Of a stretch of DNA of 64,000 nucleotides, positions 23,257 through 35,610 are shown one piece after another. The notes under the pieces were generated by a model. The model saw only the letters and a list, made by a program, of their open reading frames with translations. It was not told the DNA's origin and did not search any database. Source of the stretch: Lepeophtheirus salmonis (taxonomy: Eukaryota > Arthropoda > Copepoda > Siphonostomatoida > Caligidae); contig NC_092584.1 in assembly GCF_016086655.4 (NCBI RefSeq), positions 9,971,907 through 10,035,906 on the forward strand. Direction: 5' to 3'. The stretch's first letter is position 1; every line of letters begins with the position of its first letter. The position numbers were made by a program, and so were the translations under genes.

Positions 23257-23562
23257 CAAGGTTGTGCCCGGTTCAGGTTCTATCGGTCTCAGTTCTTGCA
23301 TTCCAACTGTTTCAGTTCAGCTTTATTGGTCCGGTCTCGGTTCTTTTTTATATTAAGCACTTGAAACAAGTGTCGTCGCTAAAAAATTGGGGCCCTGGAA
23401 ATGATATAAGATACAAAAAGGGCTGCTGCAACCATATACGCAGATTGTGTATTGCGGAAATGTCTCAATAGGCTACCCGATAAGCAATATATATATTAGT
23501 CTCTGTTCCAGTTATAGCGGCTCAAGAACCGGAACTGCTTGACCGATAAGGGGACAACCTTG
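23257..23562. mobile_element. MITE with CAAGGTTGT ends
   Basis: The left end is CAAGGTTGTGCCCGG (23257) and the right end GGGGACAACCTTG (to 23562). The interior is rich in 'ggttctatcggtctcagttc' and 'aagaaccggaactgc' words, as in the larger element at 24067-24832. No matching target duplication was found. From 23563 to 24057 nothing is recognised. Confidence 0.65.
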
Positions 23563-24066
23563 ATCATTTTTCATCACTTATCGATGTGACGGATTGTTGA
23601 CCCTGCAAATGGGTCTATTTTCGCTGTCTTTAATGAATATAAGTAATATTTTAAAGACTATCAATATACAATATTATCGTAGTGAGTTCATGACTAACTA
23701 TTTATTAAGGGAAAATATTTATGACTAATTCTGCAGAACGAATTATGCTTTAAAAGATATCATGAAAAATCCTTAGATAATGCAAAAAAATGTATTACAT
23801 ATTTGTTTAGCTAATACTTTGTTCTAAACACCTACTCTCTATTAGGACAGCATTGATATTATTAAATCTATCATTAATATATTGCTAAAATAGCATGAAG
23901 TTTTTAAAAATCTTTACATATCACATCATAATAAGTAATAAAACGGAGACAAAGTACGGTTTGGAATTTGTGGAATTTAGGCTATCTACTTATTGAACAA
24001 ATTAGCAAGATGTTCTCATAAAGAATGAATAAACATTGATTTTGATCAAATCCAATAAGTAGTTAC

Positions 24067-24832
24067 CAAGGTTGTGTCTTGATCGGTGTAACGGTTCAAA
24101 CAGTTCCGGTTCTTGAACTGCTAGAACCTGCCATATATTGCTTATTGGTATCGGTTCTTGTACTTCTGTTCCAATATAAAATTATGAAGAAAATACTATA
24201 TGTATAATAAAATATACATTACCTTTAATCAATAAGTCAATTTTCTATTTTTTTTTTTTTGTGTGCCATTGCAGCGTCTTCCAATAATTTTATTACGTCG
24301 TCTGGGTATCTGAGTTCCAAAAAGCAAAAATGGATCCGGAAGAGTGGTTTAAGCGCCAGACCATATCAATAAAAGAGGGAAGGGGTAGGTAGATTATGGA
24401 TCCAGGTCCGCTACTAAGCTTGTCGGGGCCGTATATTTCTTAAGCCTGGGTTTCCCAAACTTTACTATGCCAATCCCTTACACTAATACATTTTAAGGCG
24501 AGCCCCCTCTTTATACAAAACACGTGTAATATGTATGTGTAGACTGAATGTAATCTTCAATTCTCCATCTTCCTACGCCCAGCCTCCCCTCACGGCCTCC
24601 ACTTTGAACACCATTGTGTTAAGCAATCTGAGTTTTCGGGGGCCCTACTTGAACTTGGGTCAATATGCACTCTGCTTATAAAGTAGCTACTGCACTGTTT
24701 GTATCTAACATTATTTCCAGGGCTTCAATTTTATAGGAACGGCCCTTGTTTTAAGTACCTGTTAAAACATGATCCTGTATACAAAAGAAACGGGACGGAT
24801 AGAACCGCTGAGCCTGAACCGGGCACAACCTT
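24067..24832. mobile_element. Mutator-like non-autonomous element with 9-bp target duplication
   Basis: The ends are CAAGGTTGTG and CACAACCTT. The perfect direct repeat AGTAGTTAC flanks it at 24058-24066 and 24833-24841. A 9-bp duplication is typical of Mutator-like elements, so that superfamily is inferred. Inside are terminal words related to the 23257 MITE (aacagttccggttcttgaac and, at the right, gcctgaaccgggcacaac). There is no transposase ORF. The + strand ORF at 24699-24917 runs through the right end and is not a gene. Confidence 0.8.
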
Positions 24833-24874
24833 AGTAGTTACATTTTTTGAGACTAGGTGTATACTCTATATTTT

Positions 24875-25530
24875 GTTGGTGTCTGATAAAATGATGGTGG
24901 TAAAATCGTTGGAGTAATGTCGTTGCATGGTAAGATCGTAGTGTACCTTACCATAGTGGGACAAAATCAGGCGCTGGAAAGACTGTGCCCCCCTTGAACA
25001 AATAGTGAAGCGGTGATGGAAGAATTTAACCTGCCTTGGGGGCCCAGTACTTCACCTATACTACCCGTTAGCCTAGCTGCATTTTTGGATATTGAAAGTG
25101 TTTCTTTATGTTCAGGGAAGCGGTGGTGATTTTTTTTAAAACTTTCTTTAGGGCCAAAAGTTTACCTGCACAGTCTGTCAGCCGAGGTGTATTATAGCAT
25201 ATTATAATGGGTCTTAATGTTTTGCAATGTGGCGTCGATGGAGTTAAAACTGCATTTACCTGCACAATCTGATGATTAGGGTGTATTTTTGGATATGAAA
25301 AGGGGTCAATGATGTTGAGGGAAGCTGCTGCGATGATTATTTTTTTTATAATTCTGTATGTCAAATATCGTGTAATTGCAGTGAAACTGTACACGATGAC
25401 ATTGCCTTTCAATGAAGTTACTCATAATCATATTGCTTACAACGAAATTGCTTAGTGGTGATAATGTACAGCACGATTTTACCATGCCACGATATTACTC
25501 TAACCATTTTGTCTGCAATCTTTTTACCAC
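24875..25530. mobile_element. TIR element with about 65-bp arms and internal tandem repeats
   Basis: The left arm (24880-24945) contains 'ggagtaatgtcgttgcatgg' and 'taagatcgtagtgtac'. The right arm (25455-25525) is its imperfect reverse complement (gtacagcacgattttaccat, gccacgatattactct). Between the arms, three imperfect units share 'tttacctgcaca.tctg', 'gtgtatttttggatat' and 'agggaagc.g..g.gat', spaced about 200 bp apart. Frames open here are repeat artefacts. Confidence 0.65.
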
Positions 25531-25839
25531 AATCAATTTACAGTCAACCTATATTGTTGTCAGCTATTGATGTTTTTACTTCTTTAGACCTAATCAATGC
25601 TCTGAACGTTGAGTGGTTCAAATACAATGAGCTAAGCAGTGAATAAGAACGTTGTTTACTTATATTTGTTTGTAATCATTGCTTCAGCGAGTGGATCCGT
25701 GTTGCGGGGAAATAATACAACGCCAAGAAGGATAATAGCTAATAGGACATGAGCTTTGTTTACTTAATTGTAGTTTTACAACCAACTCCTCTTGAACATT
25801 CATATATCAATCATAGCCCCAAAAATCCAAAGTTATTCT

Positions 25840-26165
25840 CAAATTATTAATTTTTTTTTCAAAAAGCCATAGTTTATCACACAATATTAAATTTTTAATA
25901 CAAAATTTGAATTAATTTTTTTTAAATTCAAAAATTAGCTTTGTAATATAAAATTTTTTGAAAAAAAAATTCAAAAATTAAATGTTTTGGAGATAAATTT
26001 CAAAAATACATATTCGTTCGCAGAAAATTAAAGTTTTTTGTAAAATAAAAAAATTAAATTAAATTTTAAATAATAAATTTTTGATTTTTTTTTAAATATT
26101 GAATTTTCGAGTAAGAGTCAAAAATTCAGATAAAAAATTGATTTATGAAGTCCTCTTTTTAAATC
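25840..26165. repeat. AT-rich tandem core, orphan block
   Basis: Degenerate 'caaaaattaaattttttgaaaaaaaattc' words of the CAGGGG family core. No clear ends are seen. Confidence 0.5.
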
Positions 26166-28376
26166 TTGTGAGAGAATTTTTTTTTTATAAAGTTCGCTTT
26201 CTATGCACAGATCTGTTTGTTGCACCAGTGCACGGCATGGTCCACAGTTATTAAGCGTCGAAATAGGCACAAAATTTATTTCAATAATATTGATTTACTT
26301 ATTTAATATAGTAGGAACTCCCCAAGAAATCTTCAGTCTTACTCTCTATTTTTCATCAAGACACTTACACGTAGTTACTCCATACTTGGATGTCATCTCC
26401 AGTAAAGATAATGATAGAATATTTGAGAAAATAAAGCATTCTACAAATTCTCAACAGCAACACAACACACACGCTGTAAAATACTTAGGATTTACAAACG
26501 TTAATATATGTACTCCTTTTTTCTTTTAGAAATTGACGTGCTGAGCAAGGGAGTACTTTAGTCTGTAGAAGGCTATCTGCCTGACCTTTAGCTACACACC
26601 CTCGTGTTTATTTTCTTGTTGCATATGACGCGCCGAGCAATAGCTACACTCACTCGTTGTTAAAAATGAGTTATCACCATGTAATCAATAAAACAAACAA
26701 AGTTTGTTTTATTAATAAAGAAGATATGCGGTCCGTAACAACAAAAGCAAGCAAGAACGAACATACTGACATCGTGTTTTTTCGACTAGTTCATTAATTA
26801 TCTTCTGTTTCTATTCACAAATTATCATGCAAATATCATAGTGGATTTTCAAAATTAAATTTGAAATATTAATTTTTTCTCCCTTTTGAAAATGAAACCG
26901 ACGCTAGGGACGTCTTGCGAGATCCCTGACGCCCCTTCCGGTACGTTTATGTTTAACACTATGTCTTTTTAAATATATAGAAATTAGATCCGGGATTAAA
27001 GTAAATCCATTGACACAAGTGTACCTTTACAGCCAAACTAAAATACTATTTACAATGGAAAGAGAGCTTAAAATCATTAGAAAAATAGCCAATTACGTCA
27101 TTACTTCCAGTTGTTAAAATATTTATATAATATACTATAAGTACGAGACTTTGTTCAGCAGTAGCATGCTCACATCACTACACATCCAGATATCAAGAAA
27201 CAGACGTCACAGGTGAAATAAATAATAATATGTACTTAATGACTTACTTGTTACTACACTATGTTGGAAAGCACTTAAATACATTTGTTAAGCACTGATA
27301 TAATATATCCCCAATATTTAAAAAAAATGATAGTCAATGAAGTGGATAACTACCATATAATTTCGCAATGGGATATAACGGTCCAATAATTTGGACGTCC
27401 CGCCGAGTCTCAAATTTTGAAAATATTGCCAAATTGTATGCAAAAGTCGAACCATAGAACAATTTTTGATAAATAATGACATCAGGGTTGTTCCTAGTTT
27501 TCATCATATGGACCTTTTTATGCTTAAAACAATAGTTATATAACATTTTAAGATTATAAAGTACAGCTTTAATGTAATATAAAAGGTCAAAAGTAACAAA
27601 AAAGGTCAACTTGACACCATTAGGTACATGGGAAAAACTTGCACCAATGTCAGGACATCATAAAATACCAAGAATGATAATAAAAATTTGGTCGGAAACT
27701 CCACCAAAAAGTATCCCTAAAAACCTTCAAAATTACATTTTTTCAACCCTGAAAGTGCATGGACAAAAATTGCATCAATGTATAGTACTCTTTCAGGATA
27801 TCATAAAAAACAATGACGAACAACAAATGACCTTATTAGAAAATTATGTCAGACCTCAAAATGTACTAAATTTAAGCAATATGTTAATAACGCTTTCTCC
27901 AGACATTATAATAATCATGATCGCACCATATTTTCAGTTATAGATTGATATAAACACATATTTAAGTAATAATTACAAAGACATTTGCCTTGGACACTGG
28001 ATAGTGTGGATTTAAAATCTCCTTGTCACTGTTTTTACTTTCATCACTAATATCGTCAACTTTGTCAACGTGCACTAAAAGAAAAAACACAGAAGAAATA
28101 TAAATTCATTAAGATCATTTTCTAAACAATGTTATCTATTTACCAGTTTTAAAATTGAGATAAAATGTAATTTTGATGTATGCAACATTAGTAAGGAATT
28201 TAGGTGGATAAAATTCAGGCACGATAAATTTCAGTTTTTAAACTGAAATCACCCTTTTTTATCCAATATATGAACAGTTATGCTTATTTTAGTTATTTAT
28301 TGGGGGATCTTGCATACTTTTTCAGTTTCTACACTTCCAGTTTTTTTTAGATGTTTTTTTTTTAACATCCAAAACT
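26166..28376. other. Unassigned stretch with small duplications
   Basis: A + strand frame of 108 codons (26203-26529) and one of 110 codons (27611-27943) have no recognisable motif. The second covers two imperfect copies of 'catgg.aaaaa.ttgca.caatgt', so it is likely repeat. The words 'agctacac.c.ctcgt' and 'gacg.gc.gagcaa' occur twice near 26530-26660. Nothing here can be called a gene. Confidence 0.35.
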
Positions 28377-28569
28377 TTGTTACACAAACATGCAATTCGT
28401 AACTTACCTTCTGCACTATCTTCCTGGAAGATATCTGCCTCTATGCAAACAACATCTTATGACTTTGGGGAAGAATCACCCTCAAATACACTAACTCGTA
28501 GAAACCATTTACATTCTTCTATCCATACTCTTGGGCACATAATTCGGGTTTACCTATTTCCAGTAAGCC

Positions 28570-29620
28570 AGAGTCTTGTAATTAAATGAGTATCTTTTGG
28601 GGTAGTGATCTTGAACATGGTGATAAAGAAGTGCCATCCAAATTCAGCACACAAGTGATTCGATCCTTAGCTTTCTTTGTTTTGTACTTTTCAACAAAAA
28701 AACAAAAAAAACTGGTACTACACTTCGTTTACAGATGTCCAATCGAGCTAAAAGCTGACTGTGCTTCTTTGTTTTTCTGGGGGAGCTTAAGTATTCTTAT
28801 TTCCCCATTCCATTGAATGTCGATGTATAGTCACGACCCGTGAAAGCATGATAGGCCGGCAATGATTTGCAGAATGTATCGCCAAGTGCTGCATGCATCT
28901 GAGTTATACTTATATATCACTGAGCGTTGTTGGTTTTTAATCCGTCATATATTCAATAAAGGGTCGTAAGAGAAACAGCAACCTAGGTCAATTACAAGAC
29001 AATCGGTGTCGGATGTGCGGATAACAAAGTTGATTGGAGACGGTATGTTTGCAAGATGGTAAAACAACGACCATCTTCTTCATGATCGCTGCATGCCCCA
29101 GGTTCTACCCTTCTAACGACTCTTCCATTGACAATTTTGTAGCTGAAGCATATATCCCCCCCTGAACTAGCAAAGAGTGTATTCTGTTACAATACACAAA
29201 CAAAACTATTATCTTCCCAACTGTCGACTAGGAACTTGATCATTGACTCTGTAAAACTAGTATTTCCGAGGGATTGAATCCAGTTACTTGGGCGTTTCTG
29301 TGATGGTCCAGTAATATGGTATGTAATTGAATATGAAGTTCTTGAATATGTATCCCAGTCCTTGATTGATGGAGACAGGCATATGACAGCAACAAAGTGA
29401 ATAATGTCACCATTTGATAAAAATATCACCCTCCTGAGAAGAAAGTGAGGGATTCCACTACATCTGGATGGAATCACAGAGCTCCTCTGAAGATGCAGGA
29501 AGAAAGAAGCGTCGATGATGATTGCATTAATTGATGCTGGAGGGGTTATTAAAGCTTGAGACTCGAGATACTTCACAACTACTGCATGGAAGATTTCTGC
29601 ATTGTTCCACCTACATGAAT
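28570..29620 (-). pseudogene. Decayed copy of a multicopy metazoan ORF (IIDA...SIKD...TDTD...HAFTGRD)
   Basis: The longest open stretch (29576-29187) reads NAIIIDASFFLHL, then DIIHFVAVICLSPSIKDWD, then ITGPSQKRPSNW, then SMIKFLVDSWEDNSF. After frame changes the same strand continues with YKIVNGRVVRRVEPGACSDHEE, NFVIRTSDTDCLVIDLGC and LGDTFCKSLPAYHAFTGRDY, and then NLDGTSLSPCSRSLPQKI. The order VIIDG..., SIKD, QKRP, EEADTR, TDTD, LPAFHAFTGCD, LPPC matches a widespread uncharacterised invertebrate family that behaves like a repeat. The Asp-rich motifs suggest a PIN/FEN-like nuclease fold, which is inference. Several frameshifts and stops make it dead. It may extend to about 28377. Confidence 0.55.
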
Positions 29621-30259
29621 AAAAGAGAGTGGAACTGGTAAAAGTGGATAGTTTAAAACTTCTGCCATGTCAACCTTTTGCTGAAGTGAGTGATACAGGA
29701 TACTCCCAAAAAGATACCAGACTATAACGCGATGCTATAGCTTATGTAGATGTCGCGCTCAAATCACTAATCAAGATAAATATAATTTTTTTATAACTAC
29801 AATTATTAAGTATTAAGCAATACTTTTATAAGCTTTTTAAGATCTGGAATATGTCTTGCATCTTTTTTATGACTCGTAAAATTTGGGTACCTGAAGCCAG
29901 TTCAGGTCACGTTGGAACTTAGAGAACTGAATAGTCATGTTGCAATACAAAGAAAAAAGAAAGAATAGGAGATTAATAATTTTATATGGAGGGATTAGAG
30001 TACTTGAGATGGGGATAATATTCTAATTGAATATTATATGGCGGATCTTTATATTAATGATGTAATTTATGACTATTTTAATACAAATGACTAATAAATA
30101 AGTATTATGTGGTACATTATACAATTCAAATGCCTACAGGGCGAGGCTTCAAATATTAGAAAGTTTTAAAAGCTATCTTCACTTCTCCATATTTTTATTT
30201 TGTGCCATTTTTATGTTAAACTTTTGAAGCAAAATTTGTATTAGTCAACAATTTTCTAG
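29621..30259. other. Unassigned spacer
   Basis: AT-rich, with no recognised gene or repeat. Confidence 0.35.
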
Positions 30260-31045
30260 ACTTTTTATTGAATATGTACACCACTATTCTGAATGATGTC
30301 CTCAATACGGAGACGAACAGAAGCCCATTTGGTCTTGATGAAGTCCAAAGACAAGTTGTTCCACTCCTGCTTGATCATGGCATCAACATTTCGCTAATAA
30401 GTTTTGTTCGTCTTGCCCTCCCAGACGCTCTAAACAGCGAAGTCCAGGGGATTTACGCCGGTCTAGAACAAAGGCCAGAGTCTGCAGGCCATAAGGTAGC
30501 CATGTTCTCCCTGCAGAAATGCTGCACCTTAATGGACGTGTGTGGTGGGACGCCGTCTTTTGTAAACAAATAGTTGTCCCTGGGAAATGTTCTCTTCAAT
30601 CATGGCAAGCCATGGTACCTAAGTACCTTTTAGTAGACGTTCTTTGTGACTTTCTCGTTGGCCTTGTAGAAGTAGGGAGGCATCTTGCTGCCGTCAGACG
30701 CCACGAGACCGAGGACCATGCCCTGAGCTGAATGTTTGGCGCTGAAGAGTCCCTTGACCCGAGCTCTTTATTTATCCAAGAAGCGATCACTTCTCCTATT
30801 CAGAACAATGTCCACTGTCAAGATCTTCTTGGATTCTGTGGGGAGGAAATCGCACACCCTCTATCGTGCTGCTCGTTGCTCTGGCATTTTTGATCGCACA
30901 GAAACAAAACAAATATGAAATTATAGATTTTTTGTCAGTTGTTTGGAATGGCGCCAAGAACAAAATTGTTAATCTTTTAGAACCAAGACTTAATGCCCTG
31001 GAAGAGAATTCTAATTTTTGAGTCCTCTCCTTGTATAGTTGAATC
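30260..31045 (-). pseudogene. Tc1/mariner transposase, frameshifted C-terminal two thirds
   Basis: On the - strand, pieces in order read RFPPHRIQEDLDSGHCSE, then MVLGLVASDGSKMPPYFYKA, then NEKVTKNVY, KVLRYHGLP, DNYLFTKDGVPPHTSIKVQH, FCRENMATLWPAD and, after a frame change, NPLDFAVSVWEGKTNKTY. This is the mariner-type core (VLG.VAS.G.KMPP.F...EKV ... W.QDGAP.HTS ... WPP.SPDLNPLDF..WG.LE). Frameshifts are present. The + strand ORFs over this region are its shadows. Confidence 0.75.
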
Positions 31046-32800
31046 AATCATAATTACCATGTAAATTAATATACATAGGTAAAATTAATTATTAGTAATA
31101 ATATATTGACAGTTATTGGAATGTCCTATGTTATAATTAAATAATACATTTTAAGACAAAGAAATTGTTACTTCTAAAACTTGATAATACAAATTGTAAC
31201 TTGTACACAAAACATACATTAAAAGTTGTATTTGGCAACTTATTAAACCGACACTAACAACTGTAGAGCTGAAGATATTGGTAAGTGCAAGGAGAAGGTT
31301 GGAGGGAAATATATATTACTAATCCGGAGTCTACTGGAAAGGATTGAAAAAACACACCTTCACAAAAGATGGCCTAAATGAGTATTAACTGTAATACTGT
31401 GTTGATATATATTTCCAATATAAGAAGATACCATTAAACAAATCAAGATGAACATACATTTAACTCAAACTTTACTTTGATGGTGATTGGAGCTTTTTTA
31501 TTATTCTATTAATAATAGTCTCTTTCTACTCTGAACAGAACTATACTTGATTTGGGCTATGATATTCTTACTCATCAATCATAATATGAAAAAGTACTTG
31601 TATGATTTTACTGAGGAATGAGTTACATCACCAATTGTGTACATAATTGTTTCAGCAAACATCGTTGAGCTCTCGTTCATTCTTGCAATAAAAGTTGCAA
31701 CAAACGATGTTGTAGGATTAGAAGAGCTCATTCGATGGTTTTTTTTTCTTTCCTCGTGATCCAATATAAAATCAGATAACGAAAAGAATACATAGATGTG
31801 TGAAAGAGGTTAATAACCATGATTTCGACGTATCCTACAAATTCAATTCTACCTCAAACCTGGTAACATTATCTGGATAAGTATCTTTTCAGGCTATACA
31901 TCTTCTCCAAGATATTTTACAATGATTTTTTTTCTTGAGAGAAAACTCAATACATCCAGTAGCAAAATATACCGCGCAGATCTCTTCAATTCGTAAGGCC
32001 CCTATTTTTTAGTATCATAATAAAATTTGTGTGGAAGAGCAATTATTTAGTTATGGAGGTTTTGTCCACATAGATATTTACTTTCCATTTAACCCCAATT
32101 TTAGGATTATTTAATGGAAATCAATGAAAACCCACATCAGGGTCCTTTTAAAAAATGAAAGGACCCTGTATTTTATTTCCTAAATAAAGGCATTTCCTAT
32201 TAGAGACAGAAAAAATGGCTCTTAAGATTATATAACAATAAAAAAGTATGAGAGAAAAATCCTAAAAATGGTTCCTGCTTCCACATAGAAATCCCTAAAT
32301 AAGCATTAATAATACTTTCCGACTTTCAAATGTACTTGAACAAGTGGTTACTTTACACTTATTATATACAGCTTTAGAACATAAAAAACCACATTCAGAT
32401 TGTAAAAAAAAAAAAAAAACTTTTTTACATGCAAATAAGAGTATATATATTTTTTTAAATCTACTGATAATCTACAAGTTATTGGTTTTCTTATTAATTC
32501 TTTTGAAAATTCAAGCAAACATTTCACCATAGAAGGAACACACTATAGTGATGTAGCATCTCTTTCTAGTGATATTTTATAGCATTTTCTCGGACATGGT
32601 TTTTACAGTTATAGAAAATTCAACTTTTTCACATTTCGAGTACGTTTTTTTTATCATATACGAATATTTTAGTATTTTTAACATACTACCAACTCTGGAG
32701 TAAACATTCAATTTGTGAAATTTGCACTATCTCACTGAGGAAAGCAAAAATTCTAATTAATGATTGAACTCTCCATTTTTCCAATTATATACAAATAATT
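31046..32800. other. Unassigned AT-rich stretch
   Basis: No recognisable coding similarity or TIRs. It has an A17-type run near 32405. Confidence 0.4.
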
Positions 32801-32808
32801 TTATTAGG

Positions 32809-33050
32809 TACTTAGAACTTAATTTAGTAAACACATTGCAAATAAATTAAGTTCAAGTTTGTTTTTACAAAACTTGAAGTTCTTTGTGTTTATTACAAAT
32901 TAATCTTGTAAAAAAATATACATTCAATTAAGTTCAAGTATGTTTTTAATAAATTAAGTTGGAAGTGTATATTGGAATTTAATTTAGTAACAACATAGAA
33001 AATAAAACTTCATTTAATTGCAATGTTTTTTAAATTAAGTTTCTAAGTAT
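32809..33050. repeat. Small palindromic element
   Basis: 'taggtacttagaacttaatt' at the left pairs with 'aaattaagtttctaagta' at about 33030-33048. Internal direct copies of 'aattaagttcaagt.tgtttt' are present. About 240 bp, MITE-like. Confidence 0.45.
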
Positions 33051-33696
33051 GTATGTATTCTTAATTTACAACGAATTTTTTATAATCATGTAATTACAAA
33101 GACCACAAAGGAAAATTTGACCTGGACTTGTTAGCAAAGCCTTGAGAGTAAAGATGGTTTCACATTTTCTCGGACCCAGGTCGGTTTGTATCTTAAGACA
33201 TAAATATACGAGTTATTTTTGATGTAACCAAACTATCGAATACAGATCTGAAAACAAAATTAGACAGTTACTTCTCCTGTACAAGCATTTTATCTCAAGT
33301 TCGGACATAAAAAAATAGAATTCGGATTAAAGTTAAATCATTACTAATAACTGATGCTAAAACAACGAATAACACAATGTTAATATTATTAAGACATAAT
33401 AGTTATTATAGAATTATTGACGGGCCTAAAAATAGTATTGGACAACAGGGATAGTTAATTTTTTTTTCTAGCCCTGTGGAAAAATTACTCACAAAAATAC
33501 TACAAAATATAAACTGCTTATATTTTGGTATCTAGTATAAGGGCATATTTGATTAACTTAGATTCGAAGGGAACCCCAAATGCAATACCGTTTTGTCCAA
33601 TCGGATACGAGGACACAAAGTGCTTTAGATTTAGATTCGCCGGTTCTGGAATTGAAATTTACAGAGTGTTCCGTACAGAACATGTAACCAATCAGT

Positions 33697-33866
33697 CTAT
33701 GACGTCACTATTGCTAGAATTTTTAATTTGATGTATGATACAAACTGCCGGGTAAGAAGATAGATTTTGACAAAACACGCAACCATTAATAGACTATGAC
33801 GTCAATATTAAAAAGTGTGGTGGAAGTCAAACATCCGTCGTACACGCGTTATGGTATAACCTTGTA
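33697..33866 (-). mobile_element. CRE-MITE family, copy D
   Basis: Reverse orientation, ending in 'cgcgttatggtataaccttg'. Perfect TGACGTCA sites occur at 33700-33707 and 33797-33804. The outer end beyond 33697 is missing or diverged. Confidence 0.75.
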
Positions 33867-34149
33867 TTTTTATTAGCCTTGCCTAACAGAAAAATACACG
33901 GTGTATATATACATTGTCAGCTGTCAACGTTTTTGCTTCTTTTTCTCAAATAATTGTTCTTAGCATTGATTGATTGTACTTTAATTAGATCCTTTTAAAC
34001 TATGAACCATTCTCAATAATCATTGAATAATAGTTACATATTAGTATTATGCAATATTATAAGCTCTTTAAGATCTGCAAAATCCATCTGATATTTTTTA
34101 AGATCCGTAAAATGTCCGTGTACCCGAAGCAGGAACCTAATTATGGAAC

Positions 34150-34740
34150 TTTTGCTTTTTAGCTAAAAATTTATTATTATATATTTTCTTCAAAATATAT
34201 AATTGAAATTTAATTGAGTTTTTCAAATTTTTATTAAAAAAAAAATATTTTTTCAAATTATTTTTCCAAAAAATTTAATTTCCTGTAAATAGATATTGAT
34301 TTTTAAAATTTTTTTCTAAAAATTTTTGGTAAGCAGCTGTAGATTTGATAATTTTTTTTCCAAAATATTTAATTTTATGTGAACAAATGTGGATTTTTTG
34401 AAAAAAACCTAAAAAACTAATATTAAAATTTATTTTTTTGAAATTTTTTCCCCAAAATTTAATTTTTTGGAAAAAGCTATGGATTTTCGTAACCGATTTT
34501 CAAAAATATAAAATAATAACTTTTTTGTGAATAGCTGTGGAATTTTGAAAAAAAATTTCGAAAAAATTTAATATTTGTAATATAATTTTTCAAAAATTTT
34601 TTGCAAAAAGTTAATTTTAGGATATTTTTTTAAACAAATTTAATTATTGGGTTTAATTTCAAAAGAATTTCAAAAACCAACCTTCCCCCAAAAAAAAAAA
34701 ATTATATATATATATATATATAATCCTGCAAACGCCCCTG
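34150..34740. mobile_element. CAGGGGCGTC-type element with AT core
   Basis: The right end is 'taatcctgcaaacgcccctg' (to 34740), preceded by a TA microsatellite. The core is the usual 'gctatggatttt..aaaatttaat' tandem. The left end is unclear. Confidence 0.6.
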
Positions 34741-35397
34741 CGAAGCTTGCTCAGGTCTAGGTTCTTTTTGAGTAATACCATTTTACTTACTGAAGTACCT
34801 GGGTACTTCAGATCCAGGTCCACCACACGTCCTATCTTGACTTGAGGCACCAGTTGGACTTTAGTATAAGGACTCTCCCCCTCCCCCCTACTTATTGGAC
34901 TTTTGAACCAGAAAGACTCTTCCGTAGAGATTTTGAGTAGTTTTATCGGGAGAAAATACAATGAACATTGTATTCCAAATACCATGTTGAAAAGTTATTT
35001 TTATTGAATTAATGTGGTTTTTTATAAGAGCACGAGGAGAAGACATATGGTACACCTGAATAAAAGCTTTTGTTAATATCAGCTGCTTGTTTTATAATTT
35101 TGGAGGGGGAAAATGTTTAAACTCCTATAAATACAATTAAAATAGTATTAGTGCAGATAAAATATTATAATTATTTATTATATAATGAATTTTTAAATCA
35201 ATTACCAACAAGGTTAGGAGAAAATTCTTCTTTTAGAGGGGATGTTGACACCCCCACGACTCATTAAATAATGAACAAAAAAGAAGCAAGAGTACAGACA
35301 ACAACTTTTTTCTTCTTCTTCCCTTTTCTTCTTCCTAAACTTAGCATTTTGCTTACATAATGGTAATTATAATATCATAAAATAAATAAAAAACAAT
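34741..35397. other. Unassigned spacer
   Basis: The word 'aagtacctgggtacttcaga' (34794-34813) is a short perfect palindrome-like sequence. No gene is recognised; the minus frame at 34659-34985 runs through the microsatellite and is not supported. Confidence 0.35.
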
Positions 35398-35610
35398 GTT
35401 ATACCATAACGCTTCTCCGACTGATGTTCGACTTCCACCACGCTTTTAAATAGTGACGTCATATAGTATAACTGTTATCAAGAATACAAATCGCCTTCCT
35501 CGACTGTGAGAGTACCACTGTTATACTCTATTACGTCAAAATCTAACAGTCGGTAGGGTACATCAAATTGAATATTCTGGAAAGCCTGATAACATGATAG
35601 TATAATCTTG
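35398..35610 (+). mobile_element. CRE-MITE family, copy E with internal rearrangement
   Basis: The left end is 'gttataccataacg' and the right end 'catgatagtataatcttg'. TGACGTCA lies at 35454-35461. The middle differs from copy B through a replaced stretch at about 35470-35535. Confidence 0.7.

Noticed and set aside
24699..25412. ORFs of 72 (+) and 114 (-) codons
   Set aside because: They run through TIRs and tandem units of two transposable elements and show no protein motif.
27611..27943. 110-codon + strand ORF as a gene
   Set aside because: It spans two imperfect copies of the same word and has no recognisable motif.
30268..30918. Three + strand ORFs of 60-101 codons
   Set aside because: They are antisense to a mariner transposase remnant whose motifs are clear on the - strand.
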